The notes: generated by a model not told the origin, from the sequence alone. A DNA stretch of 33,255 nt from Lysobacterales bacterium (GCA_029859645.1 JAOUCS010000027.1:1-33255); one strand, 5' to 3'; positions 24,259-33,255 are shown, numbered from the stretch's first letter. Numbers and translations are program-made.

Positions 24259-24908
24259 GCGGGTTTTTCCTTGATTTCGGTGATCATTTGGCCGGCCTTC
24301 AGCAGGGCCTCCTGATCGTTGATATTGAAGAAAGGTGGCGGTGATGATGGCGGCCAGTCGCATTCAGCCAACCGGACCTCGCGCAAGAATTGTTTGAACC
24401 CGGCTAGCCCTCGTTCGGCAACCGCATGCTCCAGGATCGGAAGAATGCTTCGGTGCCATAATGAAAAAGTCGGCTGGATCTCGGCCTCGTAACGCACCAG
24501 TGCGCCTGCCAGACCTGACTCCACAGCGCTCTCATGCAGTTGCTGTGCAAGACCCGCTGGCAAAAACGGCGCATCACAAGGGACCAGCAACAACCAGTCA
24601 TGGTCCGGGTCCATCCACTGCAATGCCGCGAGCAGTCCTCCCAGCGGGCCGCCGCCGGGTTTTCGGTCCGGTAACTGCTGTAATCCGAAACCATCAAAGG
24701 AGTCGGATGGGTATTCGACACTTAGAGACAATTGCGCAACCTGTGGCTTCACCCGGTCGATCACGTGACTGAGCATAGGCTTACCCGCCAGCGGCAGCAG
24801 AGCCTTGGTTTCCCCGCCCATGCGGCGGGACCGCCCCCCGGCCAGGATCACGCCTGCGATCTCTGCCCTGGCCTGGTGGTTACCGGTAACCGGGTCCACC
24901 GGCGTCAA
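24246..24908 (-). CDS. mobA: Molybdenum cofactor guanylyltransferase
   Basis: MobA joins GMP to Mo-molybdopterin, making the guanine dinucleotide cofactor used by formate dehydrogenases. The protein (220 aa) has the nucleotidyltransferase signature LAGGRSRRMGGETKALL, then PGGGPLGGLLAAL, LLLVPCDAPFLPA and a C-terminal FFNINDQEAL. The start is probably TTG 24908, whose last two bases overlap the fdsD stop (TTGA); GTG at 24899 is another option, since the first 15 residues are outside the fold. It lies between fdsD and moeA with overlaps on both sides. Confidence 0.92.
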   Translation of the reverse strand: MTPVDPVTGNHQARAEIAGVILAGGRSRRMGGETKALLPLAGKPMLSHVIDRVKPQVAQLSLSVEYPSDSFDGFGLQQLPDRKPGGGPLGGLLAALQWMDPDHDWLLLVPCDAPFLPAGLAQQLHESAVESGLAGALVRYEAEIQPTFSLWHRSILPILEHAVAERGLAGFKQFLREVRLAECDWPPSSPPPFFNINDQEALLKAGQMITEIKEKPACSA

Positions 24909-25114
24909 TCGGTTCCGAGGGTTTTCAGAGCCGCCCGGACCTCTGGCTTCAGTTCCGCCTCCCCGGACTGGTCGAATTCGATCAGCTTGCGCTGCATTGA
25001 AGGCGCCCAGAAGCGTTTTATATGGTCGCTAATCCGGTCCACGGCATCGTCATGGAAACTGAAATTGTCCGCGATCTGGTTGGCCATTTTTGCCAGTTGT
25101 TGAACTTCCTGCAT
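24905..25114 (-). CDS. fdsD: NAD-dependent formate dehydrogenase delta subunit
   Basis: This 69-aa protein matches the small FdsD family found with soluble NAD-dependent formate dehydrogenases. Seen are the opening LAKMANQIADNF, HIKRFWAPSMQRKLIEF in the middle and a short acidic end. FdsD is needed for assembly or activity of the FdsABG complex in studied bacteria and may help FdhD-mediated cofactor insertion. ATG 25114 follows the fdhD stop by ten bases, and its stop overlaps the mobA start. The placement directly after fdhD supports the call. Confidence 0.92.
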   Translation of the reverse strand: MQEVQQLAKMANQIADNFSFHDDAVDRISDHIKRFWAPSMQRKLIEFDQSGEAELKPEVRAALKTLGTD

Positions 25115-25124
25115 CAGCTCTTTC

Positions 25125-25937
25125 TCACCCTGTAACTCGGTCCGGGAACGTGTAAATATTATGCCTGCCGGGTCGCGCGAATCCGACCAGGCTGACGCCG
25201 GACCGTTCCGCGAATTCTACCGCGAGGCTGGTCGGAGCGGAAACCGCCATGATCAGCTCGATGCCAACTGCCGCAGCCTTGTAAACCATCTCGTAACTGG
25301 CGCGGCTGGAAACCAGCGCGAACCCTGCCGCTGGATCAAATCCGCCGCGAACCAGGCTGCCGATCAGCTTGTCGAGAGCGTTGTGGCGGCCAACGTCCTC
25401 GCGCAGCTGGATGATGGCGCCATCCGCACCGCACCATGCCGCACCGTGCGATGCGCCCGTCTCCGCCTGCAGAGGCTGGTGTGCCTCGAGTTCGGAAACC
25501 GCCTGTTGCAATGCCGCCTGCGATACGCTTACTGCGTTTGAAACCGCCCTGGGGCTGCGCAGCGCCTGCTCGATGTTCTCGGCTCCGCACAGACCACAGC
25601 CGGTGCGCCCTGCCATGTTTCGCCGATGAGTCGCGAGGCGGTCGAACCATTCCTCCGTGATGGTCATGGCCAGCTCGATACCGCCGCTGCGGGGGATCAC
25701 CCGGATTGACTGGATGTCTTGCGCCTCTCCGACCAGCCTTTCCGTGATCGAAAATCCGACCGCGAAGTCTTCCAGGTCGGCCGGGGTCGCCATCATCACC
25801 ACGTGGGACACGCGGTTATAGGTGAGCGCCACGGGTAATTCGACGGCGATGTTATCGTCAACAGCCCGGCCCTTTTCATCAGGTCCAGGTTGTCCCCCTC
25901 GCCAGCGAATTACCGGCACCCGCCGGGATTCAGACAC
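25125..25937 (-). CDS. fdhD: FdhD, formate dehydrogenase accessory sulfurtransferase
   Basis: FdhD transfers sulfur to the molybdenum cofactor before its insertion into formate dehydrogenase. In the 270-aa protein the GCGLCG motif holds the two conserved Cys (CxxC) that carry the sulfur, followed by AENIEQAL. Other family blocks are DNIAVELPVALTYN, DLEDFAVGFSITERLV, LREDVGRHNALDKLIG, VSSRASYEMVYKAA and GFARPGRHNIYT. The frame is open back into fdsA, but GTG 25937 overlaps the fdsA stop by eight bases and begins the usual N-terminus. It lies directly downstream of fdsA, as in other fds operons. Confidence 0.93.
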   Translation of the reverse strand: MSESRRVPVIRWRGGQPGPDEKGRAVDDNIAVELPVALTYNRVSHVVMMATPADLEDFAVGFSITERLVGEAQDIQSIRVIPRSGGIELAMTITEEWFDRLATHRRNMAGRTGCGLCGAENIEQALRSPRAVSNAVSVSQAALQQAVSELEAHQPLQAETGASHGAAWCGADGAIIQLREDVGRHNALDKLIGSLVRGGFDPAAGFALVSSRASYEMVYKAAAVGIELIMAVSAPTSLAVEFAERSGVSLVGFARPGRHNIYTFPDRVTG

Positions 25938-28770
25938 GGGCTTTTTCCAGCAATTCCTCTTGCCGGCGGGCGAAATCCCGGTACTCTTTTTGCCACTCTG
26001 AGGGCTCGCTGACATGACTGACCTGGACGGCCGTCACCTTGTATTCCGGGCAGTTGGTTGCCCAATCAGAGTTATCGGTGGTAATCACGTTGGCGCCACT
26101 GGATGGAAAATGGAAAGTCGTGTACACCACGCCCGGCTGCACCCGGTCCGTCAGCACTGCCCGCAATACGGTTTCACCGGCCCGGCTGACAATGCCGCAC
26201 CAGTCTCCTTCGCTGATACCCCGCTCTTCGGCGTCAAAAGGATGGATTTCCAGGATGTCCTCGGCATAAAACTCGGAGTTGGCCGTGCGCCGGGTTTGTG
26301 CACCCACGTTGTATTGCGAAAGGATCCGCCCGGTGGTCATCAGCAACGGGTACTTGCGCGTTGCCCGCTCGTCGGTAGGCACAAATCCGGTAATGGCGAA
26401 GTAGCCCTTGCCGCGCACGAATTCGTCCACATGCATAGTGGGCGTGCCCTCAGGCGCCTCGTCATTGCAGGGCCACTGGATGCTGCCCAGCCGGTCGAGT
26501 TTGGCATAGGAAACGCCTTGAAAAGTGGGTGTCAACCGCGCGATTTCATCCATGATTTCAGAGGGATGCCCATAGTTCATCGGGTAGCCCAACGCATTGC
26601 TCAGGGCCATCGTCACTTCCCAGTCTTCCAGCCCCGCCAGCGGTTCGATCGCTTTTCGAACCATTGAGATTCGCCGCTCGGCATTGGTAAAGGTGCCATT
26701 TTTTTCCAGGAAAGATGAACCGGGCAGCAGCACGTGTGCAAAGCGGGCCGTTTCATTCAGAAAGATATCCTGCACCACCAGGCATTCCAGTGACTGCAGC
26801 GCTTTTTCCACGTGGTGTGTATTGGGGTCACTCTGGGCAACATCTTCACCCTGGACGTAGAGCCCCTTGAAATTCCCACTGATCGAGGCGTCGAACATGT
26901 TGGGAATCCGCAGCCCGGGTTCTGGCCGTAGCTGCGTATTCCACTCCTGTTCGAACAGGCTCCTGACGCTGGCGTCAGAAATGTGGCGGTAACCGGGCAG
27001 CTCATGCGGAAATGAACCCATGTCACAGGAACCCTGCACGTTGTTCTGTCCGCGCAGCGGATTGACGCCCACGCCTTCACGACCGAGGTTGCCGGTAGCC
27101 ATCGCCAGGTTGGCGATACCCATCACGGTAGTCGAGCCCTGGCTGTGTTCCGAAACACCCAGCCCATAGTAAATCGCAGCATTGGGCGCAGTTGCGAAAA
27201 GGCGTGCTGCTGCGCGCAACTCGGAAGCGGGAATACCGGTAATACGTTCCGTGGTTTCAGGTGAATTCTGTTCGCCGGAAATGAACTCGCGCCATTTCTG
27301 ATAGGGCCCGGATTCACAACGAGCTTCGATGAAAGCCGCGTCTTCCAGCCCTTCGGTCACCACTACGTGAGCCATCGCGTTGATGAATGCGACATTGCTG
27401 CCTGGCCGCAATGCCAGGTGATGGTCTGCCTTGATATGGGCGGAGCTGACCAGTTCAATCCGTCTCGGATCGGCCACGATCAGCTGGGCTCCTTCTCTCA
27501 GGCGGCGTTTCAATCGGGATGCAAATACCGGGTGTGCGTCGCTGGGATTGGCGCCCATCACCATGACAAGGTCCGCACTGGCGACCGAATTGAACGCTTG
27601 CGTGCCGGCGGATTCTCCCAACGTCGTTTTCAATCCGTAACCGGTAGGTGAATGACAGACCCGTGCGCAGGTATCCACGTTGTTGTTGCCAAAGGCCGCC
27701 CGCACCATTTTCTGCACCAGGTAGGTTTCCTCGTTGGTGCAGCGCGAAGAAGTGATGCCGCCGATACTGTCGGGGCCGTACTCTTGCTGGATGGCTCTGA
27801 AACGTTCGGCCGTGTAGCTGAAGGCTTCCTCCCAACTCACTTCCCTCCAGGGATCGTTGATATTCTCGCGGATCATTGGCCGGGTAATTCGGTCCTTGTG
27901 CGTGGCGTAGCCGAACGCAAACCTGCCCTTGATACAGGCATGCCCTTCATTGGCCTGCCCTTGCTGGTCCGGGACCATCCTCAAAACCTCTCCATCCTTG
28001 AGTTCGGCATGGAAAGAACAACCCACGCCGCAGTACGCGCAGGTGGTGGTGATACTGCGGTCGGGCTGACCTTTCTGCATGACCGGTTTTTCGATCAGCG
28101 CCTCGGTCGGACAATGATCGACACAGGCGCCGCAGGATACGCAATCGGAATCCATGAAACTCTGCGCCTGTCCCGCCACGATTTTCGAAGCAAAGCCCCG
28201 GCCGTCAACAGTCAGTGCAAAAGTCCCCTGGATGTCGTCGCAGGCCCGCACGCAGCGATAGCACACGATGCATTGCGAGGGATCGAAGGCAAAATAGGGG
28301 TTGGAGTCATCACGGGCCGCCTGCTGATGACCGGCCCCGTTCATGCCATAACGACTGCTTTCGACACCCAGCGAAGCGGCCACATCCTGTAATTCGCAAT
28401 CGCCGTTGGCGGAACAGGTGTCACATTCCAACGGGTGATCTGAGACGTATAGCTCGACCACGTTGCTGCGCAGCTCGTCCAGTTCACGGGATTGTGTATG
28501 CACCACCATCCCGTCTTCCACTTCCGTGGTGCAGGAAGCGGGATAACCTTTTCGCCCCTCGATTTCGACCAGACAGACCCGGCAGGAACCGAACGCGTCC
28601 AGGCTATCCGTGGCGCACAATTTTGGAACTTTGATGCCGGCCTCCGCCGCCGCCCGCATGACCGACGCACCGGCAGTAACCGTGACCGGCCGACCATCGA
28701 CGGTCAATGTCACGGGCATGCCAATTTTCAACGGCATCGGCGTTCCCATATCGAGTCTTGATTCATACAT
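25930..28770 (-). CDS. fdsA: NAD-dependent formate dehydrogenase alpha subunit (Mo-bisMGD)
   Basis: This catalytic subunit (946 aa) oxidises formate to CO2 and passes electrons through Fe-S clusters to FdsB. A [2Fe-2S] domain comes first (Cys52, 63, 66, 80), then a His-Cys3 cluster (His112, Cys116, 119, 125), two ferredoxin-like [4Fe-4S] motifs (CIVCYRCVRAC, CVSCGACVDHC) and a further [4Fe-4S] site at CAYCGVGCSF. The Mo active site is VDTCARVCHSPTGYG, with Cys372 as metal ligand and His373; this is a Cys, not a selenocysteine, enzyme. The C-terminal domain binds the pterin. ATG 28770 follows fdsB by six bases. Length matches soluble FdsA/FdhF-type enzymes. Confidence 0.95.
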   Translation of the reverse strand: MYESRLDMGTPMPLKIGMPVTLTVDGRPVTVTAGASVMRAAAEAGIKVPKLCATDSLDAFGSCRVCLVEIEGRKGYPASCTTEVEDGMVVHTQSRELDELRSNVVELYVSDHPLECDTCSANGDCELQDVAASLGVESSRYGMNGAGHQQAARDDSNPYFAFDPSQCIVCYRCVRACDDIQGTFALTVDGRGFASKIVAGQAQSFMDSDCVSCGACVDHCPTEALIEKPVMQKGQPDRSITTTCAYCGVGCSFHAELKDGEVLRMVPDQQGQANEGHACIKGRFAFGYATHKDRITRPMIRENINDPWREVSWEEAFSYTAERFRAIQQEYGPDSIGGITSSRCTNEETYLVQKMVRAAFGNNNVDTCARVCHSPTGYGLKTTLGESAGTQAFNSVASADLVMVMGANPSDAHPVFASRLKRRLREGAQLIVADPRRIELVSSAHIKADHHLALRPGSNVAFINAMAHVVVTEGLEDAAFIEARCESGPYQKWREFISGEQNSPETTERITGIPASELRAAARLFATAPNAAIYYGLGVSEHSQGSTTVMGIANLAMATGNLGREGVGVNPLRGQNNVQGSCDMGSFPHELPGYRHISDASVRSLFEQEWNTQLRPEPGLRIPNMFDASISGNFKGLYVQGEDVAQSDPNTHHVEKALQSLECLVVQDIFLNETARFAHVLLPGSSFLEKNGTFTNAERRISMVRKAIEPLAGLEDWEVTMALSNALGYPMNYGHPSEIMDEIARLTPTFQGVSYAKLDRLGSIQWPCNDEAPEGTPTMHVDEFVRGKGYFAITGFVPTDERATRKYPLLMTTGRILSQYNVGAQTRRTANSEFYAEDILEIHPFDAEERGISEGDWCGIVSRAGETVLRAVLTDRVQPGVVYTTFHFPSSGANVITTDNSDWATNCPEYKVTAVQVSHVSEPSEWQKEYRDFARRQEELLEKARV

Positions 28771-28776
28771 AAGCGA

Positions 28777-30312
28777 TCATGCTCCGAAATCTGCGGGGAA
28801 ATGTTTGAGTGCGCTGCGCACGGGCATCGGTGTAAGGCCGCCCATGGCGCACAATGAACCCTTGTCCATGGTTTCACACAGGTCATCGAGAACCTTGAGG
28901 TTGAATTCGCGGTCCTGGTTCGCGACGATGCGGTCTATTACTTCCACGCCTCGTACCGACCCCACCCGGCACGGCGTGCACTTGCCACAGGATTCCACCG
29001 CACAGAATTCCATGGCAAAACGGGCCTGCTGCGCCATGTCCACGGTGTCGTCAAAGACGACAATCCCGCCGTGACCCAGCATGCCGCCGATATCAGTCAG
29101 CGCGCCATAGTTCAGCGTGACGTCCCACTGCGATTCCGGGAGATAGGCGCCCAAAGGCCCACCCACCTGGATCGCGCGTACCGGCCTGCCGCTGGCCGTG
29201 CCGCCACCATAACCCTCGACCAGTTCCCGCAAAGTGGCGCCAAACGGAATTTCCACCAGTCCGCCCCTGCGCACGTTACCCGCCAGTTGCACGGTAAGGG
29301 TGCCCCGGGACCGACCCGTACCGAAATCCCGATAGTAGCCTGCCCCTTCCGCCAGGATCGTACTGATAGCGCCCAGCGACAGCACATTGTTGACCACCGT
29401 TGGCTTGCCCAGCAGGCCCTCGATGGCCGGCAACGGCGGTTTAAAACGGATCAGCCCCCGCTTGCCTTCCAGGCTGTCCAGTAGCGAAGTTTCCTCGCCA
29501 CAGATATACGCGCCCGCGCCGATCCGTAACTCGAGCTTGAAAGCCTTGCCTGATCCCTGGATATCCTCTCCCAGCCAGTTTGCCTGCGAGGCCCGCGCGA
29601 TGGCCTCTTCAAGCACCCGCCTGCAGTGTGGGTATTCGGACCGCAGGTAAATGAAGCCTTCAGTGGCGCCTACGGCCAGTCCGGCTATGGTCATGCCTTC
29701 GATCAGCTGGAATGGATCCGACTCCATCAGCAGGCGATCGGCAAAAGTACCCGAGTCACCCTCGTCCGCATTGCAGACGATATACTTCTGCTCCGCCGGC
29801 GTGTCCAGCACCGTTTGCCACTTGATACCTGTGGGAAACGCAGCACCGCCCCTGCCGCGTAAACCGGATTCCTTGACCTCGTCAACAATGGCCTGGGAAC
29901 TCAGATCCAGGGCGCGCTTCAAACCCTTGTAACCACCCATGCGGGTATAGTCGTCCAGTGACAGTGGGTCGGTCCAGCCGGAACGGTAAAAGGTCAGCCG
30001 CTGTTGGCTTGCAAGCCAATCGATACCATCGACCGGCCCCAGGCCGAGCGCATGATCCGCCGGCCCGGGAAATCCTGATTCGAACAAGCCGGGCACATCG
30101 GCAAGCGCGACTGGCCCGAACGCCATACGCCCGGACTCTGTCTCTACTTCGACCAGCGGTTCCAGCCAGAACGCGCCGCGTGAACCATTGCGCACGAGCT
30201 CTATTTCAATGCCCCTGCCCTTTGCACCGGCAAGAATCGAATCCGCCACGGCATCGGCGCCCAGCGCACAGGCCGTGGCATCCCGTGGAACGAAAACTTT
30301 AAGGGCACTCAT
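28777..30312 (-). CDS. fdsB: NAD-dependent formate dehydrogenase beta subunit (NuoF-like)
   Basis: This diaphorase subunit (511 aa) binds FMN and NAD and reduces NAD+ with electrons from FdsA. It has the NuoF core with GLRGRGGAAFPTG near residue 165, NADEGDSGTF, GAGAYICGEETSLLDSLEG and the [4Fe-4S] motif ESCGKCTPCR with a fourth Cys in GSLCAMG near the C-terminus. The first 95-100 residues are an extra N-terminal domain not present in NuoF, as in other FdsB proteins. It overlaps fdsG by four bases and precedes fdsA by six. I see nothing unusual. Confidence 0.95.
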   Translation of the reverse strand: MSALKVFVPRDATACALGADAVADSILAGAKGRGIEIELVRNGSRGAFWLEPLVEVETESGRMAFGPVALADVPGLFESGFPGPADHALGLGPVDGIDWLASQQRLTFYRSGWTDPLSLDDYTRMGGYKGLKRALDLSSQAIVDEVKESGLRGRGGAAFPTGIKWQTVLDTPAEQKYIVCNADEGDSGTFADRLLMESDPFQLIEGMTIAGLAVGATEGFIYLRSEYPHCRRVLEEAIARASQANWLGEDIQGSGKAFKLELRIGAGAYICGEETSLLDSLEGKRGLIRFKPPLPAIEGLLGKPTVVNNVLSLGAISTILAEGAGYYRDFGTGRSRGTLTVQLAGNVRRGGLVEIPFGATLRELVEGYGGGTASGRPVRAIQVGGPLGAYLPESQWDVTLNYGALTDIGGMLGHGGIVVFDDTVDMAQQARFAMEFCAVESCGKCTPCRVGSVRGVEVIDRIVANQDREFNLKVLDDLCETMDKGSLCAMGGLTPMPVRSALKHFPADFGA

Positions 30313-30788
30313 TCCTGTGCCTCGAGGTCGTCGATCAACTGGTCAAAGCTGCCCGTGGAAACACGTGCATGGATACCGTCATTGATCCGGACTGAAGGTG
30401 CACAGGCGCAATTACCGAGACAGTAGACCGGTTCCAGCGTGAATCGGCCATCTTCGGTCGTTTCACCAAAATCGATGCCCAGCCGTTGTTTGGCATGCAG
30501 TTCCAGGTCACGGGAGCCCATGGCCTGGCAGGCCTCGGCCCGGCATAACTGGATCAGGTGCTCGCCTGCCGGGCTTGTTCTGAAATCATGGTAGAAGCCA
30601 ATGACGCCCTGGATCTCGGCTCGCGACAGGTTAAGAGACTGCGCCAGCATGGGCACCGATTCAGATGGCACAAAACCCAGTTTTTCCTGGACGGAATGGA
30701 GCACCGGCATGAGGGTTCCAATCTTCCCATGGTGCTCCGCTACGGCGCTATCGACGATTTCCCTGAGTGAAACGGCTGATGAATTCAT
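30309..30788 (-). CDS. fdsG: NAD-dependent formate dehydrogenase gamma subunit (NuoE-like)
   Basis: This thioredoxin-fold [2Fe-2S] subunit (159 aa) resembles NuoE and pairs with FdsB. The N-terminal helical part contains LMPVLHSVQEKLGFVP. Cluster Cys lie in LCRAEACQAMG and VYCLGNCACAP, in the expected C-x4-C and C-x3-C arrangement. ATG 30788 is only seven bases after the stop of the upstream acyl-CoA ligase, with AGGTAAAGC overlapping that stop as a ribosome site, so the two genes are likely co-transcribed. It is the first of the formate dehydrogenase genes proper. Confidence 0.94.
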   Translation of the reverse strand: MNSSAVSLREIVDSAVAEHHGKIGTLMPVLHSVQEKLGFVPSESVPMLAQSLNLSRAEIQGVIGFYHDFRTSPAGEHLIQLCRAEACQAMGSRDLELHAKQRLGIDFGETTEDGRFTLEPVYCLGNCACAPSVRINDGIHARVSTGSFDQLIDDLEAQE

Positions 30789-30795
30789 GCTTTAC

Positions 30796-32418
30796 CTAGC
30801 TCGAAAATTCGAAATCACTGAACCGCGACCGCAGTTCCATCTTTTGTATTTTTCCAGTGGCCGTATGCGGAATTTCTTCGACGAAGACAACGTCATCCGG
30901 CATCCACCACTTGGCGATCTTACCATCCAGATAAGCCAGCACCGACTGATCATCCAACTCTGCGTCGGCTTCCTTGACGATAATCAGCAGCGGTCGCTCA
31001 CTCCACTTGGGGTGCGGCAGGCCGATAACAGCAGCCTCTGCAACTCCGGGGCAGCCAACCGCAACATTTTCCACCTCGATAGAGGATATCCACTCGCCGC
31101 CCGACTTGATCACATCCTTGTCGCGATCGGTGATCTGCATGAAACCCAGCGGGTCGATCGTTGCAATATCGCCCGTGTTGAACCAGCCATCCGCCGTCAG
31201 CACGGGCTCATCCAGTTTGAAATAGCCGCTGGATACACAGGGACCCTTGACCAGCAAATGACCGGATGTTTTGCCATCGCGCGGCAGATCCTCACCTTCG
31301 TCATTGACCGTCTTCATTTCAACCAGGAAGGGCGTTCTGCCCTGTTTTTCTTTGAGTTTAAGCTGGCTCTCGCGATCCAGCACCGATGTAGCATGTTTCA
31401 TCTTGCCGGTCGTGCCAACGGGGGACATTTCGGTCATTCCCCAGCCATGGATCACTTCCACGTCGAAGTCCAGCTCAAACTTCCGGATCATCATCGGGGG
31501 ACAGGCTGCGCCGCCCACTACCACACGATTCAGGTAGGGCAGCTTCTTGCCGGTTTGCTCGAGGTACTGCAACAGGCCCAACCATACGGTGGGCACGGCC
31601 GCCGTGCATGAAACTTTCTCATTCTCCAGCAGCTCATAAATACTCTTGCCGTCCATGCCCGCACCCGGCATGACCATCTTCGCACCCGATGCGGGGACCG
31701 CAAAGGTCAGCGCCCAGGCATTCGCGTGAAACATCGGCACGATGGCAAGCACCGAATCTTCTGAGCGCAACCCGAATACATCCGGCTGGTTAACCATCAG
31801 GCCATGCAGCACATTGGACCGGTGGGAATACAGAACCCCCTTGGGATTGCCGGTGGTGCCCGAGGTATAGCACAGCGCCGCTGCGCTGTTTTCATCGAGC
31901 TTTTGCCAGCGGTAATCCGCATCGACCGCCGCAATCCAGTCTTCATAGGCGACAACATTGGGCAATGAGGTTGCCGGCATATGATCCGAATCGGTTAGCA
32001 CGATGTATTTTTCCACCGACGCAAAACGATCTTTCAGCGCCTCCATGATCGGCAGAAATGTCGTGTCTACAAAGATGATTCGGTCTTCAGCGTGATTGAC
32101 AATATAGTCGAGTTGTTCGGCGAATAACCGGGGATTCAGCGTGTGACATACCGCACCATGGCCCATGATGCCAAACCAGGCTTCCATGTGGCGCTCGGTG
32201 TTCCAGGCCATCGTGGCCACCCTGTCGCCCTGCTTGATCCCCTCTTTATGCAGCGCTTTCGCCACCCGCAGGGCACGTTCTCGAATTTCCGCCAGCGTGG
32301 TGCGGCGGATGGGTCCCTCCACGCTGCGGGTCACCAATTCACGTTCACCGTGATTGAGCGCGCCGTGGTCAAGAATAGTGTGAACCAGTAACGGGTAGTC
32401 TTGCATCAAACCAAGCAT
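30796..32418 (-). CDS. Acyl-CoA ligase, DmdB-like (fatty acid or methylthiopropionate type)
   Basis: This AMP-forming acyl-CoA synthetase (540 aa) activates a carboxylic acid through an acyl-adenylate. The adenylation motifs are intact: [17 protein letters not shown] near residue 185, [36 protein letters not shown] and the catalytic Lys in TATGKIQK near the end. The N-terminal blocks ([35 protein letters not shown]) closely resemble bacterial 3-methylthiopropionyl-CoA ligases (DmdB) and medium-chain ligases, which share a broad subfamily; the substrate cannot be settled by eye. It heads the formate dehydrogenase operon and is divergent from the aldehyde dehydrogenase. Start ATG 32418 is the clear choice. 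Confidence 0.82.
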   Translation of the reverse strand: MLGLMQDYPLLVHTILDHGALNHGERELVTRSVEGPIRRTTLAEIRERALRVAKALHKEGIKQGDRVATMAWNTERHMEAWFGIMGHGAVCHTLNPRLFAEQLDYIVNHAEDRIIFVDTTFLPIMEALKDRFASVEKYIVLTDSDHMPATSLPNVVAYEDWIAAVDADYRWQKLDENSAAALCYTSGTTGNPKGVLYSHRSNVLHGLMVNQPDVFGLRSEDSVLAIVPMFHANAWALTFAVPASGAKMVMPGAGMDGKSIYELLENEKVSCTAAVPTVWLGLLQYLEQTGKKLPYLNRVVVGGAACPPMMIRKFELDFDVEVIHGWGMTEMSPVGTTGKMKHATSVLDRESQLKLKEKQGRTPFLVEMKTVNDEGEDLPRDGKTSGHLLVKGPCVSSGYFKLDEPVLTADGWFNTGDIATIDPLGFMQITDRDKDVIKSGGEWISSIEVENVAVGCPGVAEAAVIGLPHPKWSERPLLIIVKEADAELDDQSVLAYLDGKIAKWWMPDDVVFVEEIPHTATGKIQKMELRSRFSDFEFSS

Positions 32419-32494
32419 TCAGGGGGTCCTTTATTGAGTGTAATTCCCTTATTATGTACCGATTGTCTCGCTTTAAACCAGACAGGAATTTTAA

Positions 32495-33255
32495 ATGTAC
32501 AACTGCACGAAAAACTATATTGACGGCGAATGGTTTGATTCCACCGGTGGCAGCGTTGGGGACATCATCAACCCGGCAACCGAACAGGTCATTGGACAAG
32601 TCTCTTTTGGCACGGCAGAGGATGTCAACCACGCAGTGCGAGCGGCGCGTTCGGCGTTCGAGGAATTTTCGCAATGGTCCGTTGATCAAAGGCTGGAGTT
32701 GCTCAACCATATCGTCGATGCATTCAAACTTCGCTGGAACGACATTGCGGCAGCCATTACAGCAGAAATGGGCGCTCCGGCACCGTTTTCAGCCAGGGCG
32801 CAAACGGGCTCCGGGCTGGGACACACACGGGCTGCCATCGCCGCACTGCAGGAACTCAAGCTTGAAGAGTCAATCGGAAAATCAACCGTTATCAGGGAAC
32901 CGGTCGGGGTCTGCGGCCTGATCACTCCTTGGAACTGGCCGGTCAACCAGATCATGTGCAAGGTGGCCCCAGCGCTGGCCGCCGGTTGCACCATGGTACT
33001 GAAGCCCAGTGAAATCGCCCCCATCAACGCCACCCTGCTGGCCGAGGTATTCGCAGACGCAAACGTTCCAGCGGGGGTGTTCAACCTGGTTCACGGCGAC
33101 GGCCCGGGTGTTGGCGCTGCAATGTCCGAACACGAAGGAATCGACATGATGTCGTTCACAGGATCGACCCGGGCCGGCGTGCTGGTCGCCAGGGCCGCCG
33201 CTGATACGGTCAAGCGGGTCACTCAGGAGCTTGGCGGTAAGTCGGCCAACATCAT
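32495..33255 (+). CDS. Aldehyde dehydrogenase family protein (3' partial)
   Basis: This is the N-terminal half (253 codons) of an NAD(P)-dependent aldehyde dehydrogenase, cut by the right edge. The cofactor domain shows GLITPWNWPVNQ near residue 148, KPSEIAP near 174, FTGSTRAG near 225 and the catalytic Glu motif ELGGKS at the edge; the nucleophile Cys lies beyond the window. The overall start YIDGEWFDSTGG and INPATEQVIGQV is typical of betaine-aldehyde/general ALDHs. ATG 32495 has AGGA seven bases upstream. It is divergent from the acyl-CoA ligase across 76 bases. The substrate is unknown. Confidence 0.88.
   Translation, partial: MYNCTKNYIDGEWFDSTGGSVGDIINPATEQVIGQVSFGTAEDVNHAVRAARSAFEEFSQWSVDQRLELLNHIVDAFKLRWNDIAAAITAEMGAPAPFSARAQTGSGLGHTRAAIAALQELKLEESIGKSTVIREPVGVCGLITPWNWPVNQIMCKVAPALAAGCTMVLKPSEIAPINATLLAEVFADANVPAGVFNLVHGDGPGVGAAMSEHEGIDMMSFTGSTRAGVLVARAAADTVKRVTQELGGKSANI

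Noticed and set aside
27640-27670. A selenocysteine codon in the formate dehydrogenase active site.
   Set aside because: The codon reads TGT (Cys372) in CARVCHSPT, so this is the Cys form of the enzyme.
30601-31611. A 336-codon plus-strand open frame antisense to the acyl-CoA ligase and fdsG.
   Set aside because: It spans two real genes on the opposite strand and lacks a ribosome site and any known motif.

Overview
The window reads as a typical gene-dense stretch of a Gammaproteobacterium chromosome, probably free-living and aerobic or facultative. I infer this from the rnfCDGE-nth gene order, a canonical RNase T (a gammaproteobacterial exonuclease), the purE-purK pair, and an NAD-dependent molybdenum formate dehydrogenase. 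I cannot name the genus. No rRNA, tRNA, CRISPR array, insertion sequence or phage gene was seen. The longest gap between genes is about 210 bases. Both ends of the window cut a gene (rnfC on the left, an aldehyde dehydrogenase on the right).

Layout. 1-3870: the end of the Rnf electron-transport operon (rnfC partial, rnfD, rnfG, rnfE) with nth, all joined by ATGA/TGATG overlaps. 4000-6733: a four-gene operon recognised as a copper-binding RiPP system (hvfABCX, also called bufferin-type). It holds a secreted precursor with ten EGKCG motifs, an MNIO (DUF692) maturase, a DUF2063 partner and a DoxX-like membrane protein. It faces a TraB/GumN-family secreted protein whose 3' end overlaps it. 7683-9471: RNase T and an acetylornithine-type aminotransferase. 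9451-11107: purE-purK on the minus strand. 11187-12286: a Trm112-like protein and nadC; nadC carries an in-frame TGA 36 codons before its normal end. 12292-13695: a GlcD/D-2-hydroxyglutarate-dehydrogenase-like flavoprotein. 13808-18270: a CotH-like secreted protein, a secreted metallophosphatase, a DUF3313 protein and two tandem FimT/GspH pseudopilins. 18293-21758: a minus-strand operon of carboxylesterase, BCCT transporter and [2Fe-2S] ferredoxin. 21797-22987: L-2-hydroxyglutarate oxidase. 23074-32418: an eight-gene minus-strand operon of acyl-CoA ligase, fdsG, fdsB, fdsA, fdhD, fdsD, mobA and moeA. It contains a soluble formate dehydrogenase and part of its cofactor machinery. 32495-end: a divergent aldehyde dehydrogenase.

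The most notable items are the hvfABCX metallophore operon, whose precursor is an expanded 15/30-base tandem-repeat gene; the nonsense codon in nadC; the formate dehydrogenase operon led by a DmdB-like acyl-CoA ligase; the esterase-BCCT-ferredoxin operon; and a remote CotH-like protein of unknown role. All family calls come from reading motifs by eye, without database searches.
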